A stretch of 64,000 nucleotides of DNA from Stentor coeruleus (Eukaryota; Ciliophora; Heterotrichea; Heterotrichida; Stentoridae). Location: positions 62,001 to 126,000 of the forward strand of contig MPUH01000023.1 of the NCBI GenBank assembly GCA_001970955.1, given 5' to 3'. Numbering within the stretch: position 1 is the stretch's first letter; each line of letters begins with the position of its first letter. Under the pieces are notes generated by a model that was not told the origin of the DNA, searched no databases, and saw nothing but the letters and a program-made list of their open reading frames with translations. The position numbers were made by a program, and so were the translations under genes. Shown piece after piece: positions 44,429 to 53,961 of this stretch.

Positions 44429-45829
44429 TTAATCTTCTTCTTCTTCTTCATCTTTCTTTTCCTCCTCACTATCACTCTCAAGTTCTTCAGGTGCATTCAA
44501 AGGTGTAGGTTCAGGTTGTTCAACTGGGTCATCAGGGTCAGCATTAACATCTGGAGGTGAAATCGGGACAAATGTCGGATCAGTTTTTTTAACCCCATAT
44601 CCCAAATAGAAATTCACCCATCTTCCACCTTTATAAACAGTATAATTCCCAGGCCATCTCAAGTTTTTAATCAAAGTTACAGCATAAGTCACACTTCCTT
44701 CTTGTGGAGGTTTAGCCGCATAAACTTGAGCATCTCCAATACTAGTAACAACCCAACTTTTTTCTTCACCTTGTAAAGGATCATCTTCAGATATCGCCCT
44801 AAGTCTATCAACCGATTTATCATTTTCTTCCTGTTTAGCTTTAAGTTCTTCTAAATCCACTTCTTCACCTGGAGGTACTTCAGGTTCAGCATGAGTAGCC
44901 CTACCAGCTTTTAATATATAAGGATGATAATGAGCCCAACTTTCATCTGAATTCAATTCTTCAAATCCAGGAACTGATGCTTCTTCATCAACATCAATTT
45001 GAGTTGGTTCTTCTTCATTAGTTTTATATATACCTTTAGGGACTATAATGCATGCACTACTTATTCTAGCAATTTGTGCTCTTAATAAATGACGTTCTTT
45101 TCCTGAGAAAATTGGGTATGAGTTTATCTCAGCATCAAGCCTTCCTGTGAATATTTTTTTTATTTGCCTAGCTTGTTGGATATGTTGTGGTGTTACATCT
45201 GGTAATTCAACCCAATCTTCTAATATACTTTCAGTAACCCAATATGTGAATTTATTTAATCCTGTACCACGTTTTTCAAAACCTTTAGGTCTGGGAATAT
45301 CTTCTCTACCAGCATTTTCTAATAACCCTTCAGCTATATAATAGTCTTTTTCGCGGCCATATATTTTACCCCAGAATCTCATTGAAACAGCACCTGAACT
45401 TCTCATAAGATTTCTTAAAGATAATTGGATTCGCATGGTTTCTTCTTCACCAAAACTTACCCCGACTATTTGAAGAAGCTGATTATCTTTTAGAAGGTCG
45501 GAAAAAACCCCAAGACCTGGCGGGTGAACTACAACTTTGAACCCTTGCTCGGTAGTTTTTGTATATTTTGCGAAGAGTTTTTTGCATTCTTCAGACCAGT
45601 CGGAGAGGTCGATTTTACGTGATTGCATTTTGGCGATATCTGTATCAGATTTCAATTCTTCAAAGTTAAAAGTGTTTTTCTTGACGAATGCGGATATTGA
45701 CTCGAAGTTCTCATATAAACGTTCAGGCTTGTTTTGAAGGATATGGATGAGAACTTCGACTAAGTGGGAATTCACTGAACTACTCTGTCCATCAGAAGAT
45801 GCTAGGATTTTACGAAGCTGTTGTTCCAT
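44429..45829 (-). CDS. Radial spoke head protein RSP4/RSP6 (RSPH4A/6A)
   Basis: A 466-aa protein of the radial spokehead family. Motifs: RIQLSLRNLMRSSGAVSMRF, WGKIYGREKDYYIAEG, FEKRGTGLNKFTYWVTE, LLRAQIARISSACIIVPKG and, near the end, LRWPGNYTVYKGGRWVNFYL. These proteins form the radial spoke head, which touches the central pair and controls dynein. The tail is strongly acidic (ESDSEEEKKDEEEEED), as in other members. Length is in the usual range. AGTTATATAAATGG marks the start. Ends TAA. Confidence 0.97.
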   Translation of the reverse strand: MEQQLRKILASSDGQSSSVNSHLVEVLIHILQNKPERLYENFESISAFVKKNTFNFEELKSDTDIAKMQSRKIDLSDWSEECKKLFAKYTKTTEQGFKVVVHPPGLGVFSDLLKDNQLLQIVGVSFGEEETMRIQLSLRNLMRSSGAVSMRFWGKIYGREKDYYIAEGLLENAGREDIPRPKGFEKRGTGLNKFTYWVTESILEDWVELPDVTPQHIQQARQIKKIFTGRLDAEINSYPIFSGKERHLLRAQIARISSACIIVPKGIYKTNEEEPTQIDVDEEASVPGFEELNSDESWAHYHPYILKAGRATHAEPEVPPGEEVDLEELKAKQEENDKSVDRLRAISEDDPLQGEEKSWVVTSIGDAQVYAAKPPQEGSVTYAVTLIKNLRWPGNYTVYKGGRWVNFYLGYGVKKTDPTFVPISPPDVNADPDDPVEQPEPTPLNAPEELESDSEEEKKDEEEEED

Positions 45830-45838
45830 TTATATAAC
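45830..45838 (-). promoter_or_regulatory. TATA-like start element of RSP4/6
   Basis: AGTTATATAA directly precedes the ATG on the minus strand. The same TATATAA string abuts many starts in the window. Confidence 0.45.
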
Positions 45839-46505
45839 TGTAAGATGTGGAATTGAATATGAGGATTAGATTTAGGGAGGTAGAGGAAAATGGGAAAATG
45901 AGGGAGTTTTTTTATGATTTGAAAGGTTTTGTGATAATATGTTGGAATTTGTTTATTTGGTAGATTTATAACTAGAATTTAATTTGGTAGTTGTGGGATT
46001 TAGGTTTATATTTTGATGAAATATTGTTAAGAGATTTTTTTGTACGTTTTTTTAGTAGGTTTTGTGAAAATTTGGATGTCTTTATGGATTTTTTATAGCA
46101 TTTTTTTCATGTTCTGGTAGATTTTGCAGTATATATGAAATTAGTATTTCAAAATAACTAGAAATATAAGCAAGTAAGTATGAAAGGAAATTTATAACAG
46201 ATTAACACTAAACAGATTTTGACAAAGTTAATCTTGAAAGCAAACATGATATTCATGGTATATTTTATAAAAAAATTCAAAGCTTGATATAATCTAATAC
46301 TATCAAATCCTATACTAAATCCGGTTAAGCCTCAAAAGTGTTTTTTATTTATAAAATTTTAAGATTTTCCAACTTTTATATAAAGAGTTTCTATAAAACT
46401 AAATAGCAAAGCAATATAAAAACCTATAGCTTCCTTCATAACCAGCTACCCATTATTAAAAACTCATCAACCTTAAACATTTATTCTATAAAAAAGCATA
46501 AATTC
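45830..46505. other. Intergenic, no gene seen
   Basis: G-rich beside the RSP4/6 start, then C-rich before the cytochrome b5 gene end. Nothing else recognised. Confidence 0.6.
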
Positions 46506-47141
46506 CTATTTAGCTATTCCTATACATAAACCCTTCATTGCAGTTTCAGGATTCACCCAAGGATGATGTTTGTTAAATAATAAAGTTGCATCTTTTCCTA
46601 CTGATTTAAAAATAACATCTCCACCTGGATGTTTTTTAATATAATCTGTAACATTATATACTTTGTTATATAAAACCATCCAGCAGTCCTTTCGTTTTGT
46701 ATGTTTAGTAATTTCAGACCAAGTAATTTCTTTTAACTCTATAAAATTTTCTTCTACTAATTTACTGTTTTTTATTATAAAAAACTGTTTTCTGTCAAAT
46801 TTACAGCATTTAAGATCTTGTATCTAATTATATTTTACAATAATTTCTGTTGAAATCAGATTCTTTTTAGCATCTGGTGCTCTGATAAATACAGGTGAGA
46901 TAATCTCAGAAGCAATGGCATCAATATACACAACCCTTCCTCTATCATTCTATATAAATCATACAACAAAATTTATAAAACTTGCACTGAAATACTCTAT
47001 AAGCTTTCTCCCAATACCATCAATAGCATCCATAATCATATCTTCTGTAGTAGTTTCAGGATTCCACCTTAATTTTATATATCTTTTTCCATAAATAAAC
47101 TCGATATACTGATTCTCTGATTCAGGACTATTTTTTTCCAT
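46506..47141 (-). CDS. Cytochrome b5 domain protein with two 15-nt introns
   Basis: Exons 47141-46965, 46949-46839 and 46823-46506 join in frame to 201 aa. The C-terminal ~80 residues are a cytochrome b5 fold: WSEITKHTKRKDCWMVLYNK, YIKKHPGGDVI with the first haem-binding His, and FNKHHPWVNPE with the second. It binds haem and carries electrons. The N-terminal ~120 residues are not recognised. There is no C-terminal membrane anchor, so the protein is probably soluble or part of a fusion. In-frame stops inside both introns hide the gene from plain ORF calls. Start chosen at ATGGAAAAAA. Ends TAG. Confidence 0.88.
46824..46838 (-). other. 15-nt intron 2 of cytochrome b5 gene
   Basis: GTAAAATATAATTAG on the minus strand, phase 0, containing a stop. 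Confidence 0.88.
46950..46964 (-). other. 15-nt intron 1 of cytochrome b5 gene
   Basis: GTATGATTTATATAG on the minus strand, phase 0, containing a stop. Confidence 0.88.
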
Positions 47142-47494
47142 ATTATTAATCACTTCAAATGAGTAGAAAATAATATAAATTTTCTTTTCTTAGAATTATA
47201 ATAAATATATATTTTAGTTTCAATTTGAGTTATCCTATGTTTATTATATATACTTAGATATGATATTTATAAAATTATTAGTATAGTTAATATCTGAGTA
47301 TATTTCTGAAGGATTTTATTTATACCTGAAGGTAGTTAAAAACCATCAATAATTATTTGAAAACAAATTTAGAATTTTCTAAACAAAGACAATTATGGAT
47401 GACAACATTTTGGAAAATTGTAAGATTAACAATGTAGATAACTCAAATGATCTTATTATAAAAATCAAACTTAAAACCATCCAATTACCTAATT
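47142..47494. other. Intergenic, no gene seen
   Basis: AT-rich 353-bp spacer between two minus genes. A + ORF of 52 codons from 47395 overlaps the next gene and looks accidental. Confidence 0.55.
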
Positions 47495-48462
47495 CTAATT
47501 TTCAGACCTCTTACTTTGATTGGTTTCAACAGTATTTTCACTCTCGTTACTAACAACTTTAATCGGCTTGAAATCCTGGACTTCTGGACATGTCGGGAAA
47601 AAACACCCAGCTTCTCTTTCCGCTACGACTGTAGGAAAACACCAAACATAAGGGTTAAGTCCAATGATCTGGACAAAATTCTGAACTAACCCTAAATCAT
47701 GTATATTCCTCTACATTGCGCTTACTATTACACTATCTTTAGACCAAAACAACTTAAAAGGTCGTCCTTTCATATANAAAAACCTCACATTGCGCTTACT
47801 ATTACACTATCTTTAGACCAAAACAACTTAAAAGGTCGTCCTTTCATATATTCAATAGTTGACAAATTCACAGCAGCCATAAACAAATGTGCAACAAAAA
47901 GACTCGTAGCCAAAATTGTAGTCAAAAACACAATCGCTGTTTCACAAAACACTACAAGTATAATCAAAATATTAAACCCCTCAACTTCACTCATCAAAAA
48001 ACATATCGCCAGATAATCATATATAAAAGTCCCACAACTCAGAAAGCCTATAAACTGTAAAAAAGCCTTATAATTGCGATATCCAATACACCTATCAGTC
48101 CAAACACAATGATGGTCCATTTTTTCAACACATATTCCGCATGTTGAACAATGATGTCCACGTTCAGGTTTGGAAATTCTGCATTTTTCACATCGTCCTT
48201 CACTTCTTCCTATCTATTTATATGATACCAAAGCTGATTTTATAGTTTTTTTGTTACATGATATTGTGACTATATAAGCCCATGTCCACATAATGAATAA
48301 AAAACTATAGAGACCTGTGAAAAATACGGCATAATAGTCAGGATATCCTTCAGGATGATACCAAGGTTCGTGTAGGAAAATGAAAACTACGACGAATATT
48401 GATAAAGATGTGGCGGCAATTGTGAAATGCTTGAAGCCAGCAGTTGATTGTATAGGTTCCAT
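47495..48462 (-). CDS. DHHC palmitoyltransferase with two 15-nt introns
   Basis: Exons 48462-48229, 48213-47800 and 47710-47495 give 287 aa after one duplicated block is dropped. Two N-terminal membrane segments are followed by the Cys-rich domain CEKCRISKPERGHHCSTCGI and CVEKMDHHCVWTDRCIGYRN with the catalytic DHHC, then two more membrane segments and a polar tail. These enzymes add palmitate to cytosolic Cys of membrane proteins. The frame starting TTG at 48501 is rejected in favour of ATGGAACCT. Introns are GTATCATATAAATAG and GTAAGCGCAATGTAG. Start region ATTCCCAAAATAATGG. Ends TAG. Confidence 0.93.
47711..47725 (-). other. 15-nt intron 2 of DHHC gene
   Basis: GTAAGCGCAATGTAG on the minus strand, phase 0, carrying an in-frame TAG. 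Confidence 0.88.
47714..47850 (-). repeat. 63-bp block duplicated around an N: assembly artefact
   Basis: 47714-47776 and 47788-47850 are identical with N at 47777 between them. One copy must be spurious because the DHHC exon reads cleanly through a single copy. Confidence 0.9.
48214..48228 (-). other. 15-nt intron 1 of DHHC gene
   Basis: GTATCATATAAATAG on the minus strand, phase 0, carrying an in-frame TAG, between the second membrane segment and the Cys-rich domain. Confidence 0.9.
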
Positions 48463-48578
48463 TATTTTGGGAATATTTATAATATGATTATAGATTTTCA
48501 AGTGGATTTATTATGAAAATTAAAGGATTTTTTGGTATTAAATGGTTATTTATAGTAAATTACATGTATATAAAAGCT

Positions 48579-49124
48579 TTAGTTTAGCTTGTGGAGGCAT
48601 TTTGAACAGGAGATTGTTTGGTCTTTACATTGATTTAGTGAATAAGGGATAAGAAAACACCCTAGGACTCCACCAAGAAATAGGATTCCTATTGAGGATA
48701 AAAGGGTTTTAGAAGAGTTTTGGTATGTGATATAAGTGGATTGTTCAGAATTACAATAGGCACACCATGTTAATTGTGGGGTTTCTATATCTGTAAGCAA
48801 TTCATGAGCTTCGGTAATTGTAAAGTTTTCTTGGTATGTTGGTTTTAAGAAATCAGGGAGTTTTACTGGGGTTTCGGATGAATCACAGTCGCTTTCACTG
48901 AAAAGTCTTTTGAAAACTTTTATAGGGCTTTGTTTGTTAGATGTTGGCATTGTATGAGCTGACATTGGAGATGATGATGTTGCTATCCCAGAATCAAATG
49001 TTTTATCTTCAACACTATGCTCTTCTATTGTTTCCATTGTAGCTTTAGCTGTCTTCAATGCAGTTCGTTCATAATACTGCAATTTCTCCCAGATGCGATT
49101 TAATTTTTCGTCACTGTTTTCCAT
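48579..49124 (-). CDS. LITAF-domain membrane protein
   Basis: A 181-aa protein. The first ~115 residues are helical then disordered (Ser/Thr-rich). The last ~60 are a LITAF domain: WCAYCNSEQSTYITY, a hydrophobic amphipathic stretch (LLSSIGILFLGGVLGCFLIP), then QCKDQTISCSKCLHKLN. The paired Cys pairs bind zinc and the hydrophobic loop inserts into endosomal or lysosomal membrane on the cytosolic side. It lies just upstream of the DHHC gene on the same strand, another endomembrane protein. CTTATATAAATGG marks the start. Ends TAA. Confidence 0.9.
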   Translation of the reverse strand: MENSDEKLNRIWEKLQYYERTALKTAKATMETIEEHSVEDKTFDSGIATSSSPMSAHTMPTSNKQSPIKVFKRLFSESDCDSSETPVKLPDFLKPTYQENFTITEAHELLTDIETPQLTWCAYCNSEQSTYITYQNSSKTLLSSIGILFLGGVLGCFLIPYSLNQCKDQTISCSKCLHKLN

Positions 49125-49133
49125 TTATATAAG
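49125..49133 (-). promoter_or_regulatory. TATA-like start element of LITAF gene
   Basis: CTTATATAA abuts the ATG on the minus strand, as at other starts here. Confidence 0.45.
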
Positions 49134-49415
49134 ATTTTATACTGCTTTATTAACCTCTTTTAAAAAAATCTCAATTTTGATATCTTGTAAATTTCCCATG
49201 ACATCATACAAAAATAATAATCAGAAATCATGATATTTTCTTTGTGTATATTTTTTTATTATAAAACTACTAAACATGTACCTTTTTCAATATATAAATC
49301 CTATAAAATCTATTAATACTACCCTTTAATAATATACACAATTACTAAAAACCTATCTAAAAACTTATCATAAACCCTCAGCCCAAACCTTCTAAACATT
49401 TAATATATTTAAAAA

Positions 49416-50240
49416 ATGGATGATCAAATTGATATAATTGGGCTAAAAGAAACAATTCACGACATAAAACTAAAAGACGCAATTGTAAGGCAAGACCTAA
49501 TGAAAACCGAGCGTGAAGGGCAAATGCTCAGAAACCAAATCCTCAAAATGCAAAAAGACATACAAAAACTCGAAAAAGACCTAAAAAAAGATGAAAAACT
49601 TCTCATCTCCCAAGAAGAAAATATCGTCACAGCAACCATACTTGTCAACAGCCGGAAGAAAAACCGTCGTAATGACTTTAATTTACTACAAGAATCCATA
49701 GACAGACAACAACAACTAATAAAAGAAATGAAAAAACGTCAAGAAAATATCCAAACCTTCATGTTAAACCTCCGTAAAAGGACATCTCATTTAGAACTTG
49801 CCTTAAAAGATACGAAAAACTCAAACGACTCCATGATCAAAATGCGTGACTTTATGAATTTCTGGGAAGAACATCTAGGAAATCTAGACTCATCATCAAG
49901 AACCGAAGAGTTTCTATATCAAGAAGAGCTGAAATTTTATAATTCTCAATATTCATTATATGAAAAACAACTTAATGAATTAGACAATGAAAGAGTAGTT
50001 GAAATGAAAAAATTATATGATTTAGAAAATCGAAGTAATCTAAGTGAAAGTGATAAAGTTATTTATAGCAAAAATGTAGATTCAAAAACTGAACAAGTTG
50101 CAATATCAGCAGCTGAGTCTATATTAGCAAGACTAAAAGAAAAACTTTCTGATTCAAATGCTTTAGGAGGAGTTGTTAATAAAATAGATACTCAAATATC
50201 AAAACATAAGAAAAAAGTTATTCATGTTGATTTAAGTTAA
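49416..50240 (+). CDS. Coiled-coil protein, unknown
   Basis: A 274-aa protein, coiled coil over most of its length (LRNQILKMQKDIQKLEKDLK; LIKEMKKRQENIQTFMLNLR), with a break near residue 150 (MRDFMNFWEEHLGNLDSSS) and a Ser-linked C-terminal helix ending KHKKKVIHVDLS. No family recognised. Probably a cytoskeletal or flagellar scaffold by company. TAATATATTT precedes the ATG. Its stop is 56 bp from that of the convergent CEP19 gene. Ends TAA. Confidence 0.75.
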   Translation: MDDQIDIIGLKETIHDIKLKDAIVRQDLMKTEREGQMLRNQILKMQKDIQKLEKDLKKDEKLLISQEENIVTATILVNSRKKNRRNDFNLLQESIDRQQQLIKEMKKRQENIQTFMLNLRKRTSHLELALKDTKNSNDSMIKMRDFMNFWEEHLGNLDSSSRTEEFLYQEELKFYNSQYSLYEKQLNELDNERVVEMKKLYDLENRSNLSESDKVIYSKNVDSKTEQVAISAAESILARLKEKLSDSNALGGVVNKIDTQISKHKKKVIHVDLS

Positions 50241-50296
50241 TAATTTTTTTGGGTTTTTTTTATGATTGTCTAAGTATTATTAAAAAGCTTATTATT

Positions 50297-50698
50297 TTAA
50301 AGCTCTAAATCAATTTGGCTATTACTAGAAGAACTAGATCCGAATTGGTTTTCTACTTGATTAAAGTCAAAAATTCCAGCATTATCATCAGAACTATGCT
50401 CGCTTTCTTCTGATGCTTTGTATTCGGAAATTATCCCTCTAAGTCTTTGAGCTTTAGAACCTTTATTTGAATTTTGCTTTATGAGCTCTATTAAGTCGGT
50501 AATTTGGTTTTTTTCTATGTTTTCTAAGTAACCAGGGTTTGCCGCTTTGAGTTTATTGTATAGCTTAGTTGATGAGAGTTTTAAGTCTTCGGATGTGATG
50601 GGGAAGTCGTGGAAAAATGACTCCTTTTGGCAAGAGTATATTAGACAAATCCTTGGAGGGTTGTACTTCACAGCCAACTTCTGTGGAGTTATTATCAT
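50297..50698 (-). CDS. CEP19: CEP19-like centriolar protein
   Basis: A 133-aa protein. Residues 1-80 follow the CEP19 pattern: KLAVKYNPPRICLIYS near the start, where CEP19 has a 'PP...L.YE' strand, then LSSTKLYNKLKAANPGYLEN and QITDLIELIKQN. CEP19 sits at the mother centriole and helps start ciliogenesis by bringing in RABL2/IFT-B. The tail here is short, acidic and Ser-rich, and shorter than in vertebrate CEP19 (~165 aa). Ends TAA. Confidence 0.8.
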   Translation of the reverse strand: MIITPQKLAVKYNPPRICLIYSCQKESFFHDFPITSEDLKLSSTKLYNKLKAANPGYLENIEKNQITDLIELIKQNSNKGSKAQRLRGIISEYKASEESEHSSDDNAGIFDFNQVENQFGSSSSSNSQIDLEL

Positions 50699-51144
50699 TA
50701 TAATGTTATAAGCTTATTTGTGTAAGTTTATTAATAAGATGAGGGAATTTATGAGAAAATACGGAAAAAATACAAAGAGTTAAGAAAATAAATAAGATAT
50801 TTAAGATTATTGGATTATAATGTAATTAAAAATTTTTCCCGGAATAAATTTATTCATGTTTATATGATTCTTCAACGATAAACAATTTAATCAAATAATC
50901 CTTGTATTTATATACTAAAAAGAGTTTATTTTATATAGATTACATCTTATTAAACTTTTGAAAGATTTGAAAATCTTCATTCCCGGTATCAAAAATCCAT
51001 TCAAAATCCGACTTTCAAGCAAAAATTATCCTAAAAGATTGTCTTATCTCCTAAATAAGCATATAAAACTATCATATTTAAGTCAAACTCTAAACTTTTT
51101 CTCTATAAAATTAAAAAAAAAACTTAAAACTAAAAGGATATTAC
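50699..51144. other. Intergenic, no gene seen
   Basis: Short AT-rich spacer between two minus genes, turning C-rich before the protease gene end. The + ORF at 50958-51200 is not credible. Confidence 0.6.
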
Positions 51145-52185
51145 TTAAACTGTTGGATATGATGGTTCCATTTGAATACCACAGACACCTTTGCCACTAG
51201 TAATAGCAATCTGTATATAACCACCTAAGCCCCATGTTGTTCCCCAAGAATTCTTAACTTTATAGTATGGTGGTGAAGCATCTAAATTGTAACCAACAGC
51301 AAGAACACCATGATCAAGACTAGTTCCACAGTTAGAGCTTACAGTTCCACCACTATAAAGTTGCCAGGCTGATTGATCAGCTTCAACAGCAACTGAAACT
51401 GGTTGTTGGTTAATAGCAGTTTCTAAAGCTACAGAGTTATCAGCAGCAACATCAGTGTAAGTTGAGATTTTAGCAACAACTTGTGAAGCTAAACTCTTGT
51501 TGCATGTACCAGTTACAGCAGCATAAGGATAGATAGCTTCAGAAGTAATACCATTAGCAATGATATACTTGAAAGCATAGTCCATAAGTCCACCATTGCA
51601 TCCATTATTACCATAGCTCCCTGAACAGCTGACAAGTTGTTGTTCAGATAATGAAATAAGTGTTTGTTTAGCAATGAACCAAGCACCTTCAACTGAGCCA
51701 GTAGTTGAGAAAGCCCAACAGCTTCCACATTGGCCTTGATTTTTTACTGGTGTTACAGCACCTTTAGTAGTCCAATCGACTTCATTAGGAATGCTTACAG
51801 GCTCGAAAGGAGCTGGATTTCTTTCACTTTGTCTATGATATCCAGTGAACATTGATTTGAATTCTTGAGGGGTTAGGTCAGCCATATAATTAACACCAAG
51901 AGTCCAATCCTTGCCTAAGGCATTAAAAACTCTGATATAAGCGAGATTATCTCTGAAAATTCTGAATCTTAACTCGTATTCTAATTCGTCTTTATAGGTT
52001 TTCCCATGTTCCTTGATGAAAAGTTCGAATTCTTGATGCTCTAATTCGAATTGATGAATGGCTTGGGATTTACCAGGCATAGCATATACAGCTACAGCAC
52101 CAACTACACCGACTATAAGCAAGGCGGCGACTATGGTCTTCATAGTCTTTCTAGGTTGTTCAACTGCGAAATATCCGTCAAGCAT
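51145..52185 (-). CDS. Papain-family cysteine protease (cathepsin L type), signal-anchored
   Basis: A 346-aa preproenzyme starting [10 protein letters not shown]; an upstream TTG is rejected. Residues 17-36 are one hydrophobic segment (signal peptide or type II anchor). The I29 prodomain at ~46-115 shows ERFNIN-like [14 protein letters not shown], and the GNFD-like stretch reads GVNYMADLT. The mature enzyme begins at about [16 protein letters not shown]. Catalytic Cys156 lies in [11 protein letters not shown], the His in [11 protein letters not shown] and the Asn in [10 protein letters not shown]. It is a lysosomal or food-vacuole protease, abundant in ciliates. TTTATATAAAT abuts the ATG. Ends TAA. 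Confidence 0.97.
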   Translation of the reverse strand: MLDGYFAVEQPRKTMKTIVAALLIVGVVGAVAVYAMPGKSQAIHQFELEHQEFELFIKEHGKTYKDELEYELRFRIFRDNLAYIRVFNALGKDWTLGVNYMADLTPQEFKSMFTGYHRQSERNPAPFEPVSIPNEVDWTTKGAVTPVKNQGQCGSCWAFSTTGSVEGAWFIAKQTLISLSEQQLVSCSGSYGNNGCNGGLMDYAFKYIIANGITSEAIYPYAAVTGTCNKSLASQVVAKISTYTDVAADNSVALETAINQQPVSVAVEADQSAWQLYSGGTVSSNCGTSLDHGVLAVGYNLDASPPYYKVKNSWGTTWGLGGYIQIAITSGKGVCGIQMEPSYPTV

Positions 52186-52196
52186 ATTTATATAAA
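52186..52196 (-). promoter_or_regulatory. TATA-like start element of cysteine protease
   Basis: TTTATATAAAT immediately precedes the ATG on the minus strand. Confidence 0.45.
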
Positions 52197-53721
52197 TCAA
52201 CAAAAATATGGTGAAAAATTAGAAAGTTTCCATGTTGGAATTTTTAAAATAAATTTAAAAGATTTTACCTTTTGGCAGGTAAGATTGAAGTGATTTGATG
52301 ATGATTGATATGAGGAGTTAAAGATAAGGTTTAGAAGCGATTTTGAGTTTTTTGAATTTTAGGGGTTTTTTAGATGAAATGCTAATTTATGTAAGGGAAA
52401 AGATAGATAGGTTTTTAGATAAGTTTGGATGGAGTTGTGAAGAGTTTTGATGAAATAAAAGGTAAATAGGGAAGATTTTAGTTTTTAGGTTGATAGGGTG
52501 ATGAAAATTTTAAAAGATAGAAATAGGAGTTAAAGGGATTAGATAAGGTTTTGTGGGTATTATAAAGGAAATAAGTTTAGTTAGATGGTTTTTTATATAT
52601 AAACCAAGGTATGGATAAGTTTAATAAATAAGAGAATTAGATTTTGATTGAAGTAAAATATTTGTATATGAATTGAGTATATTTTTTTAATCAGAATATT
52701 ATAGTTAATATATATTTTTGGTAAATTTTATAGGTAACTTATTTGTTTTGGACTTTGCGAATATTTGATTTTTTTATTTTTAAAGTAATATTAAAACTTC
52801 ATCGAAATATAAGAAGAATATAAATGAGGCTACATCAAACATTTCCGTGGATATTGAAATTAGAATAAAAATCTAAATCTATCGATTCTGATTACATAAA
52901 AATCTTGTGTAAAGCCTAATACTATAATTAGATTCACAATCTTTAATGTATTCAAGTCATAATTCATAAACTTTCAAACCTAATATTTTCTTATCTTTTT
53001 TTTTTTGCATTAATTATTTTATGATCTTATTTTATCTATATTTTATCATTAAGGTTTATTATCTGAATCAATTAGAAAAAGTATAAGGGTAGATTTATAA
53101 TTGAAACAATATAGACTTTTTATTATAATATTAGCACTGGATATAAAAATCTTTAAGGAAGTAAACCTATGATAGTTTAATATAATACTAAAATAAATAT
53201 ATAAATTTCAAATATTTTTTGTTACTTTTGAATGAGAAAATATTTAAAGGGATTATGGTTTTTCGTGTACAACATAAGGATTCTAAGGTAAATGATTATC
53301 CTAGTAATAGACTTAAATTATGTTTCAGTATATTTTTAGTTTATTTTCTCGGAAAATATTTATAGATTCATTAATATCCACATTTGATTAAAAATACAGT
53401 ATGAATAAGCACATGCGTATTTTAGTTTATATTAACTTTAATCCATATAAACATAATCCAAAATTATATACTTATCATAAGCATTATGCACAACACCCTA
53501 ACACTCAGATTTATTAAAATATCTAAACTCTTTAAAAACTAGCCTAATCCTACTCTACATAAACTTCATACATATAAAATCACACTATCCTACAAATATA
53601 AAAAATAAAGTATTCAAAAACCAAATTCATATTAAGCAGCACAAACCCTCACTTAAAATTCTTTTTTTTTCTATTTTACTCATATTAAATTCTCAGGGCA
53701 TTTATAACCATCAAAAACTCT

Positions 53722-53771
53722 AAACCCAAAAACCCAAAAACCAAAAACCAAAAATCAAAAATCCTATAAAA
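53722..53771 (+). repeat. CC(C)AAAAA microsatellite
   Basis: About six units of CCCAAAAA or CCAAAAA, ending as TCAAAAATCC. It recalls a telomere-like C-strand but is interstitial and too short to claim as one. Confidence 0.7.
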
Positions 53772-53961
53772 TAAAAACCTAAAACCTTTTCCAGGTAAAT
53801 TTCTCAATAATCAAAACAAAAATCCTATTCCCCAAACACTCCTAATTTCCCTCTCTTCCTCAAAGCCTTTCCTTACTTCTTAATTATCCTCTCTAATCCT
53901 TAAACTAAAAAAATCCATTATCCCTAAAAGCAACTCTATACAAATTTTCATATATTTAAAT

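Larger units (their letters stand above)
52186..53961. other. 1.8-kb divergent intergenic region
   Basis: G-rich to ~52560, AT-rich in the middle, then C-rich and G-poor from 53450 to the start at 53962. Includes the CCAAAAA repeat tract at 53722-53771. Confidence 0.6.

Noticed and set aside
47395-47553. 52-codon + ORF MDDNILENCK...
   Set aside because: Overlaps antisense the well-supported last DHHC exon; likely accidental, though not disproved.
53480-53500. CACCCTAACAC as a telomerase RNA template
   Set aside because: Only a single ~11-nt match; no repeat, no telomere array seen in the window.
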